Assembly (NCBI GenBank): GCA_007134805.1
Contig: SLKB01000118.1
Location: 1 to 15,858 of the forward strand
DNA length: 15,858 nt
Reading direction: 5' to 3'
Source: Paracoccaceae bacterium
GTDB lineage: Bacteria > Pseudomonadota > Alphaproteobacteria > Rhodobacterales > Rhodobacteraceae
The notes beneath the pieces were generated by a model, which was not told the origin of the DNA, ran no database searches, and saw only the letters and a program-made list of their open reading frames with translations. This document shows positions 1 through 9,372 of this stretch, piece after piece. The translations under genes and the position numbers were made by a program. Numbering within the stretch: the stretch's first letter is position 1; every line of letters begins with the position of its first letter.

Positions 1-103
1 CACTGATCGGGCCTGAGTCCAATTGCTCCATGAAGTCGATGGAGACCTTCCAGAGCGGCTCAACTCTTCTCTATATCGACAGGGGATCCAGGTTTCGGCT
101 TGA

Positions 104-250
104 TGTGGTCCTGCGACCCGATGTGCAGCGCGGTCGCGCGACAGTGTCAGGCATGCTGTCGGAACGGACCTCAACCGCTTCACACCCGACGAACACGCCA
201 AGCACCTCAAGAACGCAGGGACGCGTTTCCGGCTGAACCTGCAACGCCCC
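104..250 (+). pseudogene. Possible remnant of an IS630-type transposase C-terminus
   Basis: A stop-free frame runs from 104 to the stop at 374-376, with no start codon that would make a convincing gene. Around 128-215 it reads like the end of IS630-family transposases: an A-R-S-R-D-S stretch, then AVGTDLNRFTPDEHAKHLKN, then A-G, where family members typically have an ART...FTPDEC..Y..NAGY pattern. The family's usual final tyrosine is absent and the frame upstream is closed by a stop at 101-103, so at best this is a broken fragment. No inverted terminal repeat was seen. The call rests on remembered family patterns and is tentative; the match is too short to be decisive. Confidence 0.35.
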
Positions 251-441
251 GAGGCCGTGCGGGCGGACATCTGCGCCTCGATCCCGGCGCGACGCGGCGC
301 ATGGCGGGGAGGCAGTCTCAGGCGCTGGACAGGTTGCGCGCAGCACTTCGGGAGCGCTGCCCGACGATTGGCTTGAGATCGGTTGTGTGCATGCTAGCCT
401 TCCAACGAGAGTTGGTTCGAACCTTGCCCGAGAGAGCACGC
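251..441. other. Non-coding stretch before the ABC operon
   Basis: No convincing gene is visible between the possible transposase remnant and the ABC ATPase. The frame of the ATPase is open far upstream (to about 100), but the translated sequence there is arginine-rich and matches no domain, so it is treated as untranslated. The last 70 bases probably hold the operon promoter. Confidence 0.5.
373..400 (+). promoter_or_regulatory. Candidate sigma-70-like promoter of the ABC operon
   Basis: A TTGAGA -35-like hexamer (373-378) is followed after 16 bases by TAGCCT (395-400), which is preceded by TG as in an extended -10. The -10 match is weak (3 of 6), but the position, about 40 bases ahead of the chosen ATG at 442, is reasonable. 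Inferred by eye only. Confidence 0.25.
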
Positions 442-1164
442 ATGCCATCCGCCGTCACCGGACCCGTGATGCCCGATCCTGACGCTGCACCTCGGGTTGC
501 TGCGCTCGAGTTGCGCGGGGTGCGCAAGGTCTTCGAGACGGTCGAGGGGCGGGTCGAGGTGCTGCGCGATGTCTCGATGCACCTGCCTGTCGGGCAGTCC
601 ATGGCTCTGACGGGCGAAAGCGGCAGCGGCAAATCGACGCTCCTGCATATTGCGGCCGGGCTGGAAGAGGCCGATGCGGGCCAGGTTCTGGTGGGGGGGA
701 CCGAGTTGACGGGCCTGGGCGATGCTGGTCGGGCCACCATGCGGCGCGGGCGGATCGGGCTTGTGTTCCAGCAGTTCAACCTCATCCCGTCGCTGGACGT
801 GGCGGCTAATCTTGCGTTCCAGGCCCGACTTGCCAAGGCGCATGATCGAGATTTCACAGCACATCTGGCCGCGCGGCTGGGCCTTGGCGATCTGCTGCGG
901 CGCTATCCCGAGCAGCTCTCGGGCGGGCAACAGCAGCGGGTGGCGATCGGCCGCTGCCTTGCTGCGCGTCCCGCGCTGGTGCTCGCCGATGAGCCGACGG
1001 GAAATCTGGACGAGGCGACCGGGGATCGCGTGCTCGACCTGATGCTCCAGTTGACGGCGCAGGCGGGGGCGGCACTCTTGCTGGTGACGCATTCTCCGCG
1101 GCTGGCGGCGCGCTGTGACCGACGGCTGCATCTGCGCGCGGGTCAATTGAGTGCTCCCACATGA
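442..1164 (+). CDS. ABC transporter ATP-binding protein, LolD/MacB (AttE-like) type
   Basis: This 240-residue protein is the cytoplasmic ATPase that powers the adjacent FtsX-type permease. All ABC motifs are present: Walker A GESGSGKS (58-65), a Q-loop in FQQFNLIP (109-116), signature LSGGQQQRV (159-167), Walker B ALVLADEP (178-185) with catalytic Glu184, and H-loop His217. The LSGGQQQRVAI...DEPTGNLD pattern is typical of the LolD/MacB/FtsE branch, which couples ATP hydrolysis to mechanical work on lipids, peptides or lipoproteins rather than to bulk import. The ATG at 442 was chosen because it follows a purine-rich GAGAGAG stretch and leaves a normal-length domain; the frame is open upstream but unlike any domain, and an in-frame ATG at 469 is an alternative. 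Its stop overlaps the next gene's start (ATGA at 1161), indicating translational coupling. With an AttH-family gene downstream, it corresponds to AttE. Confidence 0.9.
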   Translation: MPSAVTGPVMPDPDAAPRVAALELRGVRKVFETVEGRVEVLRDVSMHLPVGQSMALTGESGSGKSTLLHIAAGLEEADAGQVLVGGTELTGLGDAGRATMRRGRIGLVFQQFNLIPSLDVAANLAFQARLAKAHDRDFTAHLAARLGLGDLLRRYPEQLSGGQQQRVAIGRCLAARPALVLADEPTGNLDEATGDRVLDLMLQLTAQAGAALLLVTHSPRLAARCDRRLHLRAGQLSAPT

Positions 1165-3551
1165 CACGTGTCGCGCTGGCGGCGCTTCTGTCGCATTGGT
1201 GGCGTAATCCGGTGCAGCTTGCCATGCTGTTGACGGGTTTGGCGCTTGCGACCGCACTCTGGTCAGGCGTGCAGGCGCTCAATGCCGAGGCGCGTGCGGC
1301 CTATGCCACGGCCGAGCGGCTCTTGTCGGATGGCGGCACGGTCCGGCTGGAGCATCCGTCAGGCCGCTTCGATCAGGCCGACTTCGTGCGGCTGCGCGCG
1401 GCAGGGTGGCTCGTCTCGCCAGTGCTGGAGGGGCGCGCGCGGCTGGGCAATACCCGCGTCACTGTGCTGGGGATCGAGCCCTTGACTGCACCCGCAGGCG
1501 CGGGCGCGGCGCTTGCGGCCGAGGATCTTGACGGGTTCTTCGCGGGCGAGGGCTTTGCGCATCCGCAGACCATTGCCGAGATCGGCGATGCGCCTCTCGC
1601 GTTGGCCCCCAGCCAGTCGGTGCCCGTCGGCACGGTCCTCGTCGATGTCGGCGTGGCCCAGCGATTGCTCGATGCACCGGGCGAGATCAGCTGGCTCACG
1701 CGCGCCGAGAGGCAGCCCGCGGGGCTCACCCCGCTTGCCGCCCTGGCCCCGGATCTGCACGAAATCCCCCCGCAAGATGGCGCGGAGCTTGCGGGGCTCA
1801 CGGACAGCTTCCACCTCAACCTCACGGCCTTCGGGCTGCTCGCCTTCGCGGTGGGGCTCTTCATTGTGCACTCGGCGGTGGGCCTCGCCTTCGAGCAGCG
1901 GCGCGCGATGTTTCGCACGCTGCGTGCACTTGGCCTGCCGTTGCGCCTGCTGACCCTGTGTCTCGCGGCCGAGATGGTGATCCTTGCGCTTGTCGCGGGG
2001 CTCGCGGGGCTGGGCCTGGGCTATCTGCTGGCGGGTGCCCTGTTGCCCGATGTGGCGCTGACGCTGCGCGGGCTTTACGGCGCGCCCGTACCAGGCGCGT
2101 TGCAGTTCAACCCGCTCTGGGCGCTGGCGGGGATGGCGATGACGCTGGCGGGCACAGCGCTGGCGGGGGGCCAGGCGCTCTGGCGGTTGTGGCGCATGCC
2201 GCCGCTCGCGCCCGCCCAACCGCGGGCCTGGGCGCATGCTTCGGCGCAGGGGCGGCGGGTGCAATTGGCAGCGGCGGGCGCGCTCGCGCTGGCCGCGCTG
2301 CTGCTCACGATGTTCGGCGAGGGGCTGGTTGCGGGCTTTATCCTTCTGGCCTGTGCGCTGATCGCTGCGGCCCTGATGGTGCCAGTGTTGCTGGCGGCGA
2401 TCCTCGCGCTCGTCGGTCGGGTGCCGGCGGGCCCGGTCGCGACATGGTTCTGGGCCGACAGCGCGCAGAATCTGCCACGGCTGTCGCTCGCGTTGATGGC
2501 GCTGATGCTCGCGCTTGCCGCCAATATCGGGGTGGGCACGATGGTCGCCAGCTTCCGCGCGACCTTTATCGACTGGCTGGATCTGCGGCTGGTGGCCGAG
2601 TTGAACGTCAGCCCCCGCAGCCAGCCCGAGGCGGCGGCCCTACAGGACTTCCTTGACGGGCGCGCCGATGCGGTGCTGCCCATGCAAAGCATGGATGCGA
2701 CTTTAAATGGGGCGCCGGGGCAGATCCATGCGATGAAGGATCACGCCACATTCCGCGACAATTGGGCGCTGATTGACCCGGTCCCGGATGTCTGGGACCG
2801 GCTCGCGCGGGGCGAAGGGGTGCTCGTCAATGAGCAACTCTACCGGCGCGCAGGCCTGCCTCCGCCGGGCGAAGCGCGTGTCACCCTGCCCCGGCTAGGC
2901 GAGATGGAGGTGCTGGGCGCTTATCCCGATTACGGCAATCCGCTCGGTCAGGTCGTCCTAACGCGCGAAGCTTTCAGCGACGCCTATCCCGACACGCCGA
3001 TCGTGCAATTCGCGCTGCGCAGCGCCGATCCGGAGGGGCTGCGCGCCGCCCTTCAGGACGAGTTCGGCCTTAGTGCGCAACAGATCACCGATCAGGCCCA
3101 GGCCCGCGAGCTGTCGCTTGCGATCTTCGAGCGGACCTTCGTGATCACGGGGGCGCTGAACGTGCTGACGCTTTCGGTTGCCGCCGTGGCTCTCTTTGCC
3201 GCGCTGGTCACGCTCTCGGGGATGCGTCTGGCGCAGCTGGCGCCGCTCTGGGCACTTGGGCTAACAGCACAGCGCCTTGCGGGGCTGGAACTGCTGCGCG
3301 CCGTGATGCTTGGCGCGCTCACGATGCTGATCGCGCTGCCGGTGGGATTGATGCTCGCGCAACTCCTGCTTGCGGTGATCAATGTGCAGGCCTTCGGCTG
3401 GCGCTTGCCCATCCATTTCTTTCCGAGCGACTGGCTTCGGCTTGCGATCTGGGCGGGGCTTGCCGTGCTTGCCGCAGCGCTCTGGCCTGCCGCGCGCCTG
3501 TGGCGCACGGGCCCCAACCAGCTTCTGAAGGTCTTCGCGCATGAGAAATGA
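1161..3551 (+). CDS. FtsX-type ABC transporter permease with two FtsX-like halves (AttF/AttG-like)
   Basis: This 796-residue inner-membrane protein is the permease partner of the preceding ATPase. A first membrane helix near residues 18-40 is followed by a roughly 180-residue periplasmic region. A three-helix FtsX-like block lies around 220-345, more helices around 367-467, a second periplasmic region around 470-655, and a final three-helix block around 660-790. Two FtsX-like blocks in one chain mean it can supply both halves of the membrane domain. This is the layout of large predicted permeases in lipoprotein or AttEFGH-type systems, where the halves may instead be separate proteins (AttF and AttG). 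The start overlaps the ATPase stop by four bases, and the 3' end overlaps the next gene's start by 11 bases, so the three genes are very likely one translationally coupled operon. The transported substrate cannot be read from sequence. The name AttF/AttG-like rests on the operon context. Confidence 0.85.
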   Translation: MTRVALAALLSHWWRNPVQLAMLLTGLALATALWSGVQALNAEARAAYATAERLLSDGGTVRLEHPSGRFDQADFVRLRAAGWLVSPVLEGRARLGNTRVTVLGIEPLTAPAGAGAALAAEDLDGFFAGEGFAHPQTIAEIGDAPLALAPSQSVPVGTVLVDVGVAQRLLDAPGEISWLTRAERQPAGLTPLAALAPDLHEIPPQDGAELAGLTDSFHLNLTAFGLLAFAVGLFIVHSAVGLAFEQRRAMFRTLRALGLPLRLLTLCLAAEMVILALVAGLAGLGLGYLLAGALLPDVALTLRGLYGAPVPGALQFNPLWALAGMAMTLAGTALAGGQALWRLWRMPPLAPAQPRAWAHASAQGRRVQLAAAGALALAALLLTMFGEGLVAGFILLACALIAAALMVPVLLAAILALVGRVPAGPVATWFWADSAQNLPRLSLALMALMLALAANIGVGTMVASFRATFIDWLDLRLVAELNVSPRSQPEAAALQDFLDGRADAVLPMQSMDATLNGAPGQIHAMKDHATFRDNWALIDPVPDVWDRLARGEGVLVNEQLYRRAGLPPPGEARVTLPRLGEMEVLGAYPDYGNPLGQVVLTREAFSDAYPDTPIVQFALRSADPEGLRAALQDEFGLSAQQITDQAQARELSLAIFERTFVITGALNVLTLSVAAVALFAALVTLSGMRLAQLAPLWALGLTAQRLAGLELLRAVMLGALTMLIALPVGLMLAQLLLAVINVQAFGWRLPIHFFPSDWLRLAIWAGLAVLAAALWPAARLWRTGPNQLLKVFAHEK

Positions 3552-4596
3552 GTCGCTTGCCTTTGCGATCGCCCTCTGCCTGCCGGCTGCGGGACTTGCG
3601 CAGGGCTTCGCGGGCTTGGGCACGGATGCCGAGGGCTTCGCCATCCCCCGGCCCAACCCCCGCTTCGACTTCCCGCAAGATCACGGCGCGCATCCGGACT
3701 ATCGCATCGAATGGTGGTATCTGACCGCCACGCTCAAGGATGCAGAAGGCAATGATTACGGTGTGCAATGGACGCTCTTCCGTTCCGCCACCGCGCCGGG
3801 CGAGCAGGACGGCTGGGAGAGCCCCCAGATCTGGATGGGCCATGCCGGGCTTACCACCGCGCGCGCGCATTTCAGCGCAGAGCGCTTCGCCCGCGGCGGC
3901 ATCGGGCAGGCGGGCGTCGCAACCGAGCCGTTCCGTGCCCATATCGACGACTGGCATATGACAAGCCATGCAGGCCCAGACGAGGACGCCCTCGACAGGC
4001 TGGAAGTCTTCGCCCGCGGAGAGGCGTTCAGCTACAGCCTCGAGTTCACCGCTCAAGGCCCGCTCGTCTCTCAGGGCGCCCAAGGCTATTCGGTCAAGTC
4101 GAACGACGGTCAGGCGAGTTACTACTATTCGCAGCCCTTCTACCAGGTCGCCGGCATTCTGGAACTGCCTGACGGGCCGGTCGCGGTGACAGGCGACGGC
4201 TGGCTTGACCGCGAATGGTCCAGCCAGCCTCTGTCGGAAGATCAGGACGGGTGGGACTGGGTCTCGCTTGCCTTTGACGATGGTCACCGGATGATGGGTT
4301 TCCAGCTCCGTGGGCGCGAGATCTTCACCGCCGGCACATGGATCACCCCTGACGGCGAGGCGACCCCCCTGCCCGATGGCGCCGTGCGATTTAAGGCGCG
4401 CGCGCATGCACAGGTGGCAGGACGGCGCGTTCCGGTCAGCTGGCAGATAGAGTGGCCCGAGGGGAACGTATCGATCACCACCGAACCTCTCAACCCGCAG
4501 GCCTGGATGGATCTGTCAGTAAGCTACTGGGAGGGGCCCTTGCGCTTTTCGGGCAGCCATTCGGGGCGCGGCTATCTGGAGATGACGGGATATTGA
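3541..4596 (+). CDS. Secreted lipocalin-like AttH/CrtC-family protein
   Basis: This 351-residue protein belongs to the AttH/CrtC (hydroxyneurosporene synthase-like, lipocalin fold) family. Visible family marks are EWWYLT (57-62), GWLDREWSS (220-228), GWDWVSLAFDDG (237-248) and the C-terminal GRGYLEMTGY (342-351). Residues 1-20 look like a signal peptide with a hydrophobic core and an AGLA-Q cleavage region, so the mature protein is probably periplasmic. CrtC itself hydrates carotenoids, but no carotenoid genes are present here, and the partner ATPase and permease fit the AttEFGH type of operon, in which AttH is the exported or periplasmic partner. A role in binding or handling a hydrophobic ligand delivered by the transporter is inference. 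The ATG at 3541 lies inside the permease gene, 11 bases before its end, with a GAAGG ribosome-binding element upstream. Confidence 0.85.
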   Translation: MRNESLAFAIALCLPAAGLAQGFAGLGTDAEGFAIPRPNPRFDFPQDHGAHPDYRIEWWYLTATLKDAEGNDYGVQWTLFRSATAPGEQDGWESPQIWMGHAGLTTARAHFSAERFARGGIGQAGVATEPFRAHIDDWHMTSHAGPDEDALDRLEVFARGEAFSYSLEFTAQGPLVSQGAQGYSVKSNDGQASYYYSQPFYQVAGILELPDGPVAVTGDGWLDREWSSQPLSEDQDGWDWVSLAFDDGHRMMGFQLRGREIFTAGTWITPDGEATPLPDGAVRFKARAHAQVAGRRVPVSWQIEWPEGNVSITTEPLNPQAWMDLSVSYWEGPLRFSGSHSGRGYLEMTGY

Positions 4597-4612
4597 CGCG
4601 GCGTTGCGCGTG

Positions 4613-4634
4613 ACAGGCCAGCGCATGCGCCTGT
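4613..4634. repeat. Small inverted repeat between the attH-like gene and fadH
   Basis: ACAGGC (4613-4618) pairs with GCCTGT (4629-4634) around a 10-base loop that itself contains part of the palindrome GCGCATGCGC. It sits in the 75-base gap after the ABC operon. No run of T follows, so it is not a standard intrinsic terminator; it could be a weak terminator or RNA-end protector. Confidence 0.35.
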
Positions 4635-4659
4635 ATCCCATGGCCGTGCCGCGTGTTGA

Positions 4660-6693
<2,034 letters not shown>

Positions 6694-6706
6694 TGCGTGG
6701 CGGCGC

Positions 6707-7402
6707 TCAGATCGAGACGCGCTCGAGGATTGCCTGCTTGCTGACGGCAGCGGCGGGTTGCGAGAGGACCACCTCGCCGCGGTTGAGCACGCAGAAATGG
6801 TCGGCCAGCTCATAGGCGAAGTCGAAATACTGCTCGACCAGCACGATCGCGATCTGCCCCTCTTCGCGCAAAAGCCCGATCACCTTGCCGATCTGCTTGA
6901 TGATATTGGGCTGGATGCCTTCGGTCGGCTCATCAAGCAACAGCACCTTGGGCCGGGCAATGAGCGCGCGCGCGATGGCAAGCTGTTGTTGCTGCCCGCC
7001 CGAGAGATCTCCGCCGCGCCGGTCCTTCATCTGCTGCAGCACGGGAAACAGATCATAGATACGGTCGGGGATGCGATGCTCAGACCGGGGCAGACAGGCA
7101 AAGCCGGTCTGCAGGTTTTCGGTCACAGTCAGCAAGGGAAAGATCTCACGCCCCTGCGGCACATAGGCGATGCCGGTCTGCGCGGCCTGTGCGGCGCTGG
7201 GATGGTCGAGCACGCGCCCATCAAGTCGAATCGTGCCGCCCGAATAGGGATGGCGCCCGGCGATCGCGCGTAAAAGCGAGGTCTTGCCGACCCCGTTCGT
7301 GCCCATCACGGCAGTGACCGCACCCGCGCGCGCCTCGAGAGAGACCCCCCAGAGGATCTGCGAGGCCGCGTAATGCAGCGTCAGCTTGTCAACCTGCAGC
7401 AT
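6707..7402 (-). CDS. urtE: Urea ABC transporter ATP-binding protein UrtE
   Basis: UrtE is one of two cytoplasmic ATPases of the urea importer. The 231-residue protein has Walker A GTNGVGKT (34-41), the Q-loop region in YVPQGREIFP (80-89), signature LSGGQQQQ (133-140) and Walker B VLLLDEP (153-159). The usual H-loop histidine is replaced in LVEQYFDF (188-195); this VEQ form is normal for the LivF/UrtE branch and is not a defect. The N-terminal LTLHYAASQILWGVSLE and EGIQPNII (161-168) are typical of UrtE rather than amino-acid LivF. It is the last gene of the operon, 26 bases after urtD, with a strong AAGGAGG ribosome-binding site. It ends only 13 bases from the end of the convergent fadH, and no urease gene follows. 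Confidence 0.93.
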   Translation of the reverse strand: MLQVDKLTLHYAASQILWGVSLEARAGAVTAVMGTNGVGKTSLLRAIAGRHPYSGGTIRLDGRVLDHPSAAQAAQTGIAYVPQGREIFPLLTVTENLQTGFACLPRSEHRIPDRIYDLFPVLQQMKDRRGGDLSGGQQQQLAIARALIARPKVLLLDEPTEGIQPNIIKQIGKVIGLLREEGQIAIVLVEQYFDFAYELADHFCVLNRGEVVLSQPAAAVSKQAILERVSI

Positions 7403-7428
7403 GGGAGCCTCCTTCGCCGGCGCGCCTG

Positions 7429-8169
7429 TCAGCGGCCCAGATAGACATCGATTACCTGCTGGTTCTTGGTCACATGATCGAGCGAGCCCTCGGCAAGCAC
7501 CGTGCCTTCATGCAGCACTGTCACCCGACAGTCGAGCCGGCGGATAAACTCCATGTCATGCTCGATCACCATGACCGCGCGCGTGCGCGCCGCGCGCTTG
7601 AGCAGATCGGTCGTATGCTCGCGCTCAGCCGGGGTCATGCCGGCGGCGGGCTCATCGACCAGAAGAAGCCGCGGATCCTGTGCCAGCAGCATGCCGATCT
7701 CCAGCCATTGCTTCTGCCCGTGGCTCAGATCACCTGCGCGGTGGCCCAGTCGCGCCGACAAGCCGATCTCCTCGGCAAGGGCCTGAATGCGCCCCTCGTC
7801 ATCCGGGGTCGGCGACCAGCGCAGCACCGACAGCGGCCCGCGCTTGTTCTTGAGTGCCATCGAGAGGTTCGAACGCACGCTCTGCGCTTCAAACACGGTC
7901 GGTTTCTGGAACTTGCGTCCGACCCCGGCATTGGCGATCTGGCTTTCGGACATCCTGACCAGATCGACCGACCGCTCACCCCAGAGCACACGGCCCGAAT
8001 CGGGCCGGGTCTTGCCGGTCACGATATCCATGAAGGTCGTCTTGCCCGCACCGTTAGGGCCGATCACGGCGCGCAGTTCTGGCTCGCCGATCGAGAGCGA
8101 GAGATTGTTGATCGCGCGGAACCCGTCGAAGGTGACCGAGATCCCGTCCACTTCAAGAAGCGTGCTCAT
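7429..8169 (-). CDS. urtD: Urea ABC transporter ATP-binding protein UrtD
   Basis: UrtD is the second ATPase of the urea importer and is expected to pair with UrtE beneath the UrtB/UrtC channel. The 246-residue protein shows Walker A GPNGAGKT (37-44), Q-loop region KFQKPTVFE (86-94), signature LSHGQKQWLEIG (148-159), Walker B LLLVDEP (168-174) and H-loop His204 in VIEHDMEF. The LSHGQKQWLEIGMLL form and GRKFQKPTVF are characteristic of UrtD within the LivG family. The ATG at 8169 was chosen because it overlaps the urtC stop as ATGA and gives the family's usual N-terminus; a longer open frame to 8268 overlaps urtC and adds only an unlike, arginine-rich tail. The overlap implies coupled translation with urtC. 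Confidence 0.93.
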   Translation of the reverse strand: MSTLLEVDGISVTFDGFRAINNLSLSIGEPELRAVIGPNGAGKTTFMDIVTGKTRPDSGRVLWGERSVDLVRMSESQIANAGVGRKFQKPTVFEAQSVRSNLSMALKNKRGPLSVLRWSPTPDDEGRIQALAEEIGLSARLGHRAGDLSHGQKQWLEIGMLLAQDPRLLLVDEPAAGMTPAEREHTTDLLKRAARTRAVMVIEHDMEFIRRLDCRVTVLHEGTVLAEGSLDHVTKNQQVIDVYLGR

Positions 8170-9368
8170 GACTGTTTCCGGACCAGATAATCGAAGAGCC
8201 CTCCGATCCCCTTGGGAAAGAACAGCGTCACTGCAACAAAGCCGAGGCCCAGCAGGACCAGCCACCAATCCGTCCAGACGATGCGGTAGAAGCCTAGATC
8301 GATATTGGGCGCACCCCCGCCTGTGAGCCAGCTTGACAGGAGCGACACCGCCGCCGCCCCGATGACGGCACCGTAAAGCCGCCCGCGCCCGCCGATCGCC
8401 ACCCAGACTGCAAGGTAAATGGACGCAATCGGCGCGACCTCGGCGGGGTTGATGATACCCGCCTGCGGGTAGTAGAGCGCGCCCGCGATGCCCGAGATGA
8501 CAGCGGTCAGTGTAAACACGAAGAGCTTATAGCCCTCGACATTGTAGCCAAGAAACCGCACGCGGGCCTCATTGTCGCGGATCGCCTGGATGACGGCGCC
8601 GAACTTTCCCGACACGACCCAGGCACAGGCCAAATAGCCCAGGCCCAGCGCCAGCGCCGAGGCCCAGAAGAACCACATCGAGATGACTGATTGCGGAACA
8701 TCGAGGAAGCCTGGGATATTCTGCAGCCCCGAAAGCCCGTTATTGCCGCGCAGCCCCGTGTCGTTCTGGAACAGATAGAGCGACAGGGCGAGCGTCATCG
8801 CTTGCGTGAGGATAGAGAGATAGACCCCCGTAACCCGGCTGCGGAAGGCAAGCCAGCCGAAGACCAGTGCCAGAAGCCCCGGCACCAGCACGACCATGGC
8901 AAGCTGAAGCGGAAGTGAGTTCGCGAAACTCCAGATCAGGGGCAGTTCGGAACTGCCGACAACCCCGAAGATCTGCGCGGCCACAGCGTCCAGGACCTCG
9001 GTTTCCGTGGGCGGGATGGTGCCGCGCGCAAGATTGTCGCGGACCACGATTTCGGTGCGCGCATACATCAGCGACATACCGATCGCGTAGCCGCCAAGGC
9101 CGAAGAAGGCGAAATGCCCAAGGCTGAGGATCCCGCAATAGCCCCAGACTACATCCATTGCCAGCGCCACGAGGCACAGGCACAGCGTCATGCCGAGGAT
9201 CTTCACCAGGGAAGTCGAGATCACACCGATCCCTGTCGCCTCGGAGAGCAGCGAAACGATCAGCGTGAAGAGCCCGAGAAGCCCCATGAACCACAGCACC
9301 GACGGGTTTTCCCGCAGCAGGCTCTTGCGCGGGGGGCGGGCCGTCGTGTCGGTCGTGGTAAGCACCAT
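8166..9368 (-). CDS. urtC: Urea ABC transporter permease UrtC
   Basis: UrtC is one of the two inner-membrane channel subunits of the urea importer (LivM-type). The 400-residue protein has a short cytoplasmic N-terminus, then helices starting near 25-45 and 55-75, the LivM hallmark SLGHFAFFGLGGY (82-94), further helices around 155-175, 185-200 and 230-252, and the cytoplasmic coupling segment AIRDNEARVRFLGYNV (262-277) that would contact an ATPase. An extra-membrane stretch between about 101 and 150 interrupts the membrane core, as commonly seen in UrtC. The start lies four bases after the urtB stop with GAGG and a GGGGGA purine run upstream; the stop overlaps urtD by four bases. Both junctions point to a single operon. 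Confidence 0.93.
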   Translation of the reverse strand: MVLTTTDTTARPPRKSLLRENPSVLWFMGLLGLFTLIVSLLSEATGIGVISTSLVKILGMTLCLCLVALAMDVVWGYCGILSLGHFAFFGLGGYAIGMSLMYARTEIVVRDNLARGTIPPTETEVLDAVAAQIFGVVGSSELPLIWSFANSLPLQLAMVVLVPGLLALVFGWLAFRSRVTGVYLSILTQAMTLALSLYLFQNDTGLRGNNGLSGLQNIPGFLDVPQSVISMWFFWASALALGLGYLACAWVVSGKFGAVIQAIRDNEARVRFLGYNVEGYKLFVFTLTAVISGIAGALYYPQAGIINPAEVAPIASIYLAVWVAIGGRGRLYGAVIGAAAVSLLSSWLTGGGAPNIDLGFYRIVWTDWWLVLLGLGFVAVTLFFPKGIGGLFDYLVRKQS

Positions 9369-9372
9369 GGCC

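Noticed and set aside
100..441. N-terminal extension of the ABC ATPase
   Set aside because: In frame and stop-free, but the sequence fits no domain and the ATG at 442 already gives a normal-length protein with a purine-rich upstream site.
6824..6850. Missing H-loop histidine in UrtE
   Set aside because: The VEQ sequence is the normal form in the LivF/UrtE branch, so it is not evidence of a broken ATPase.
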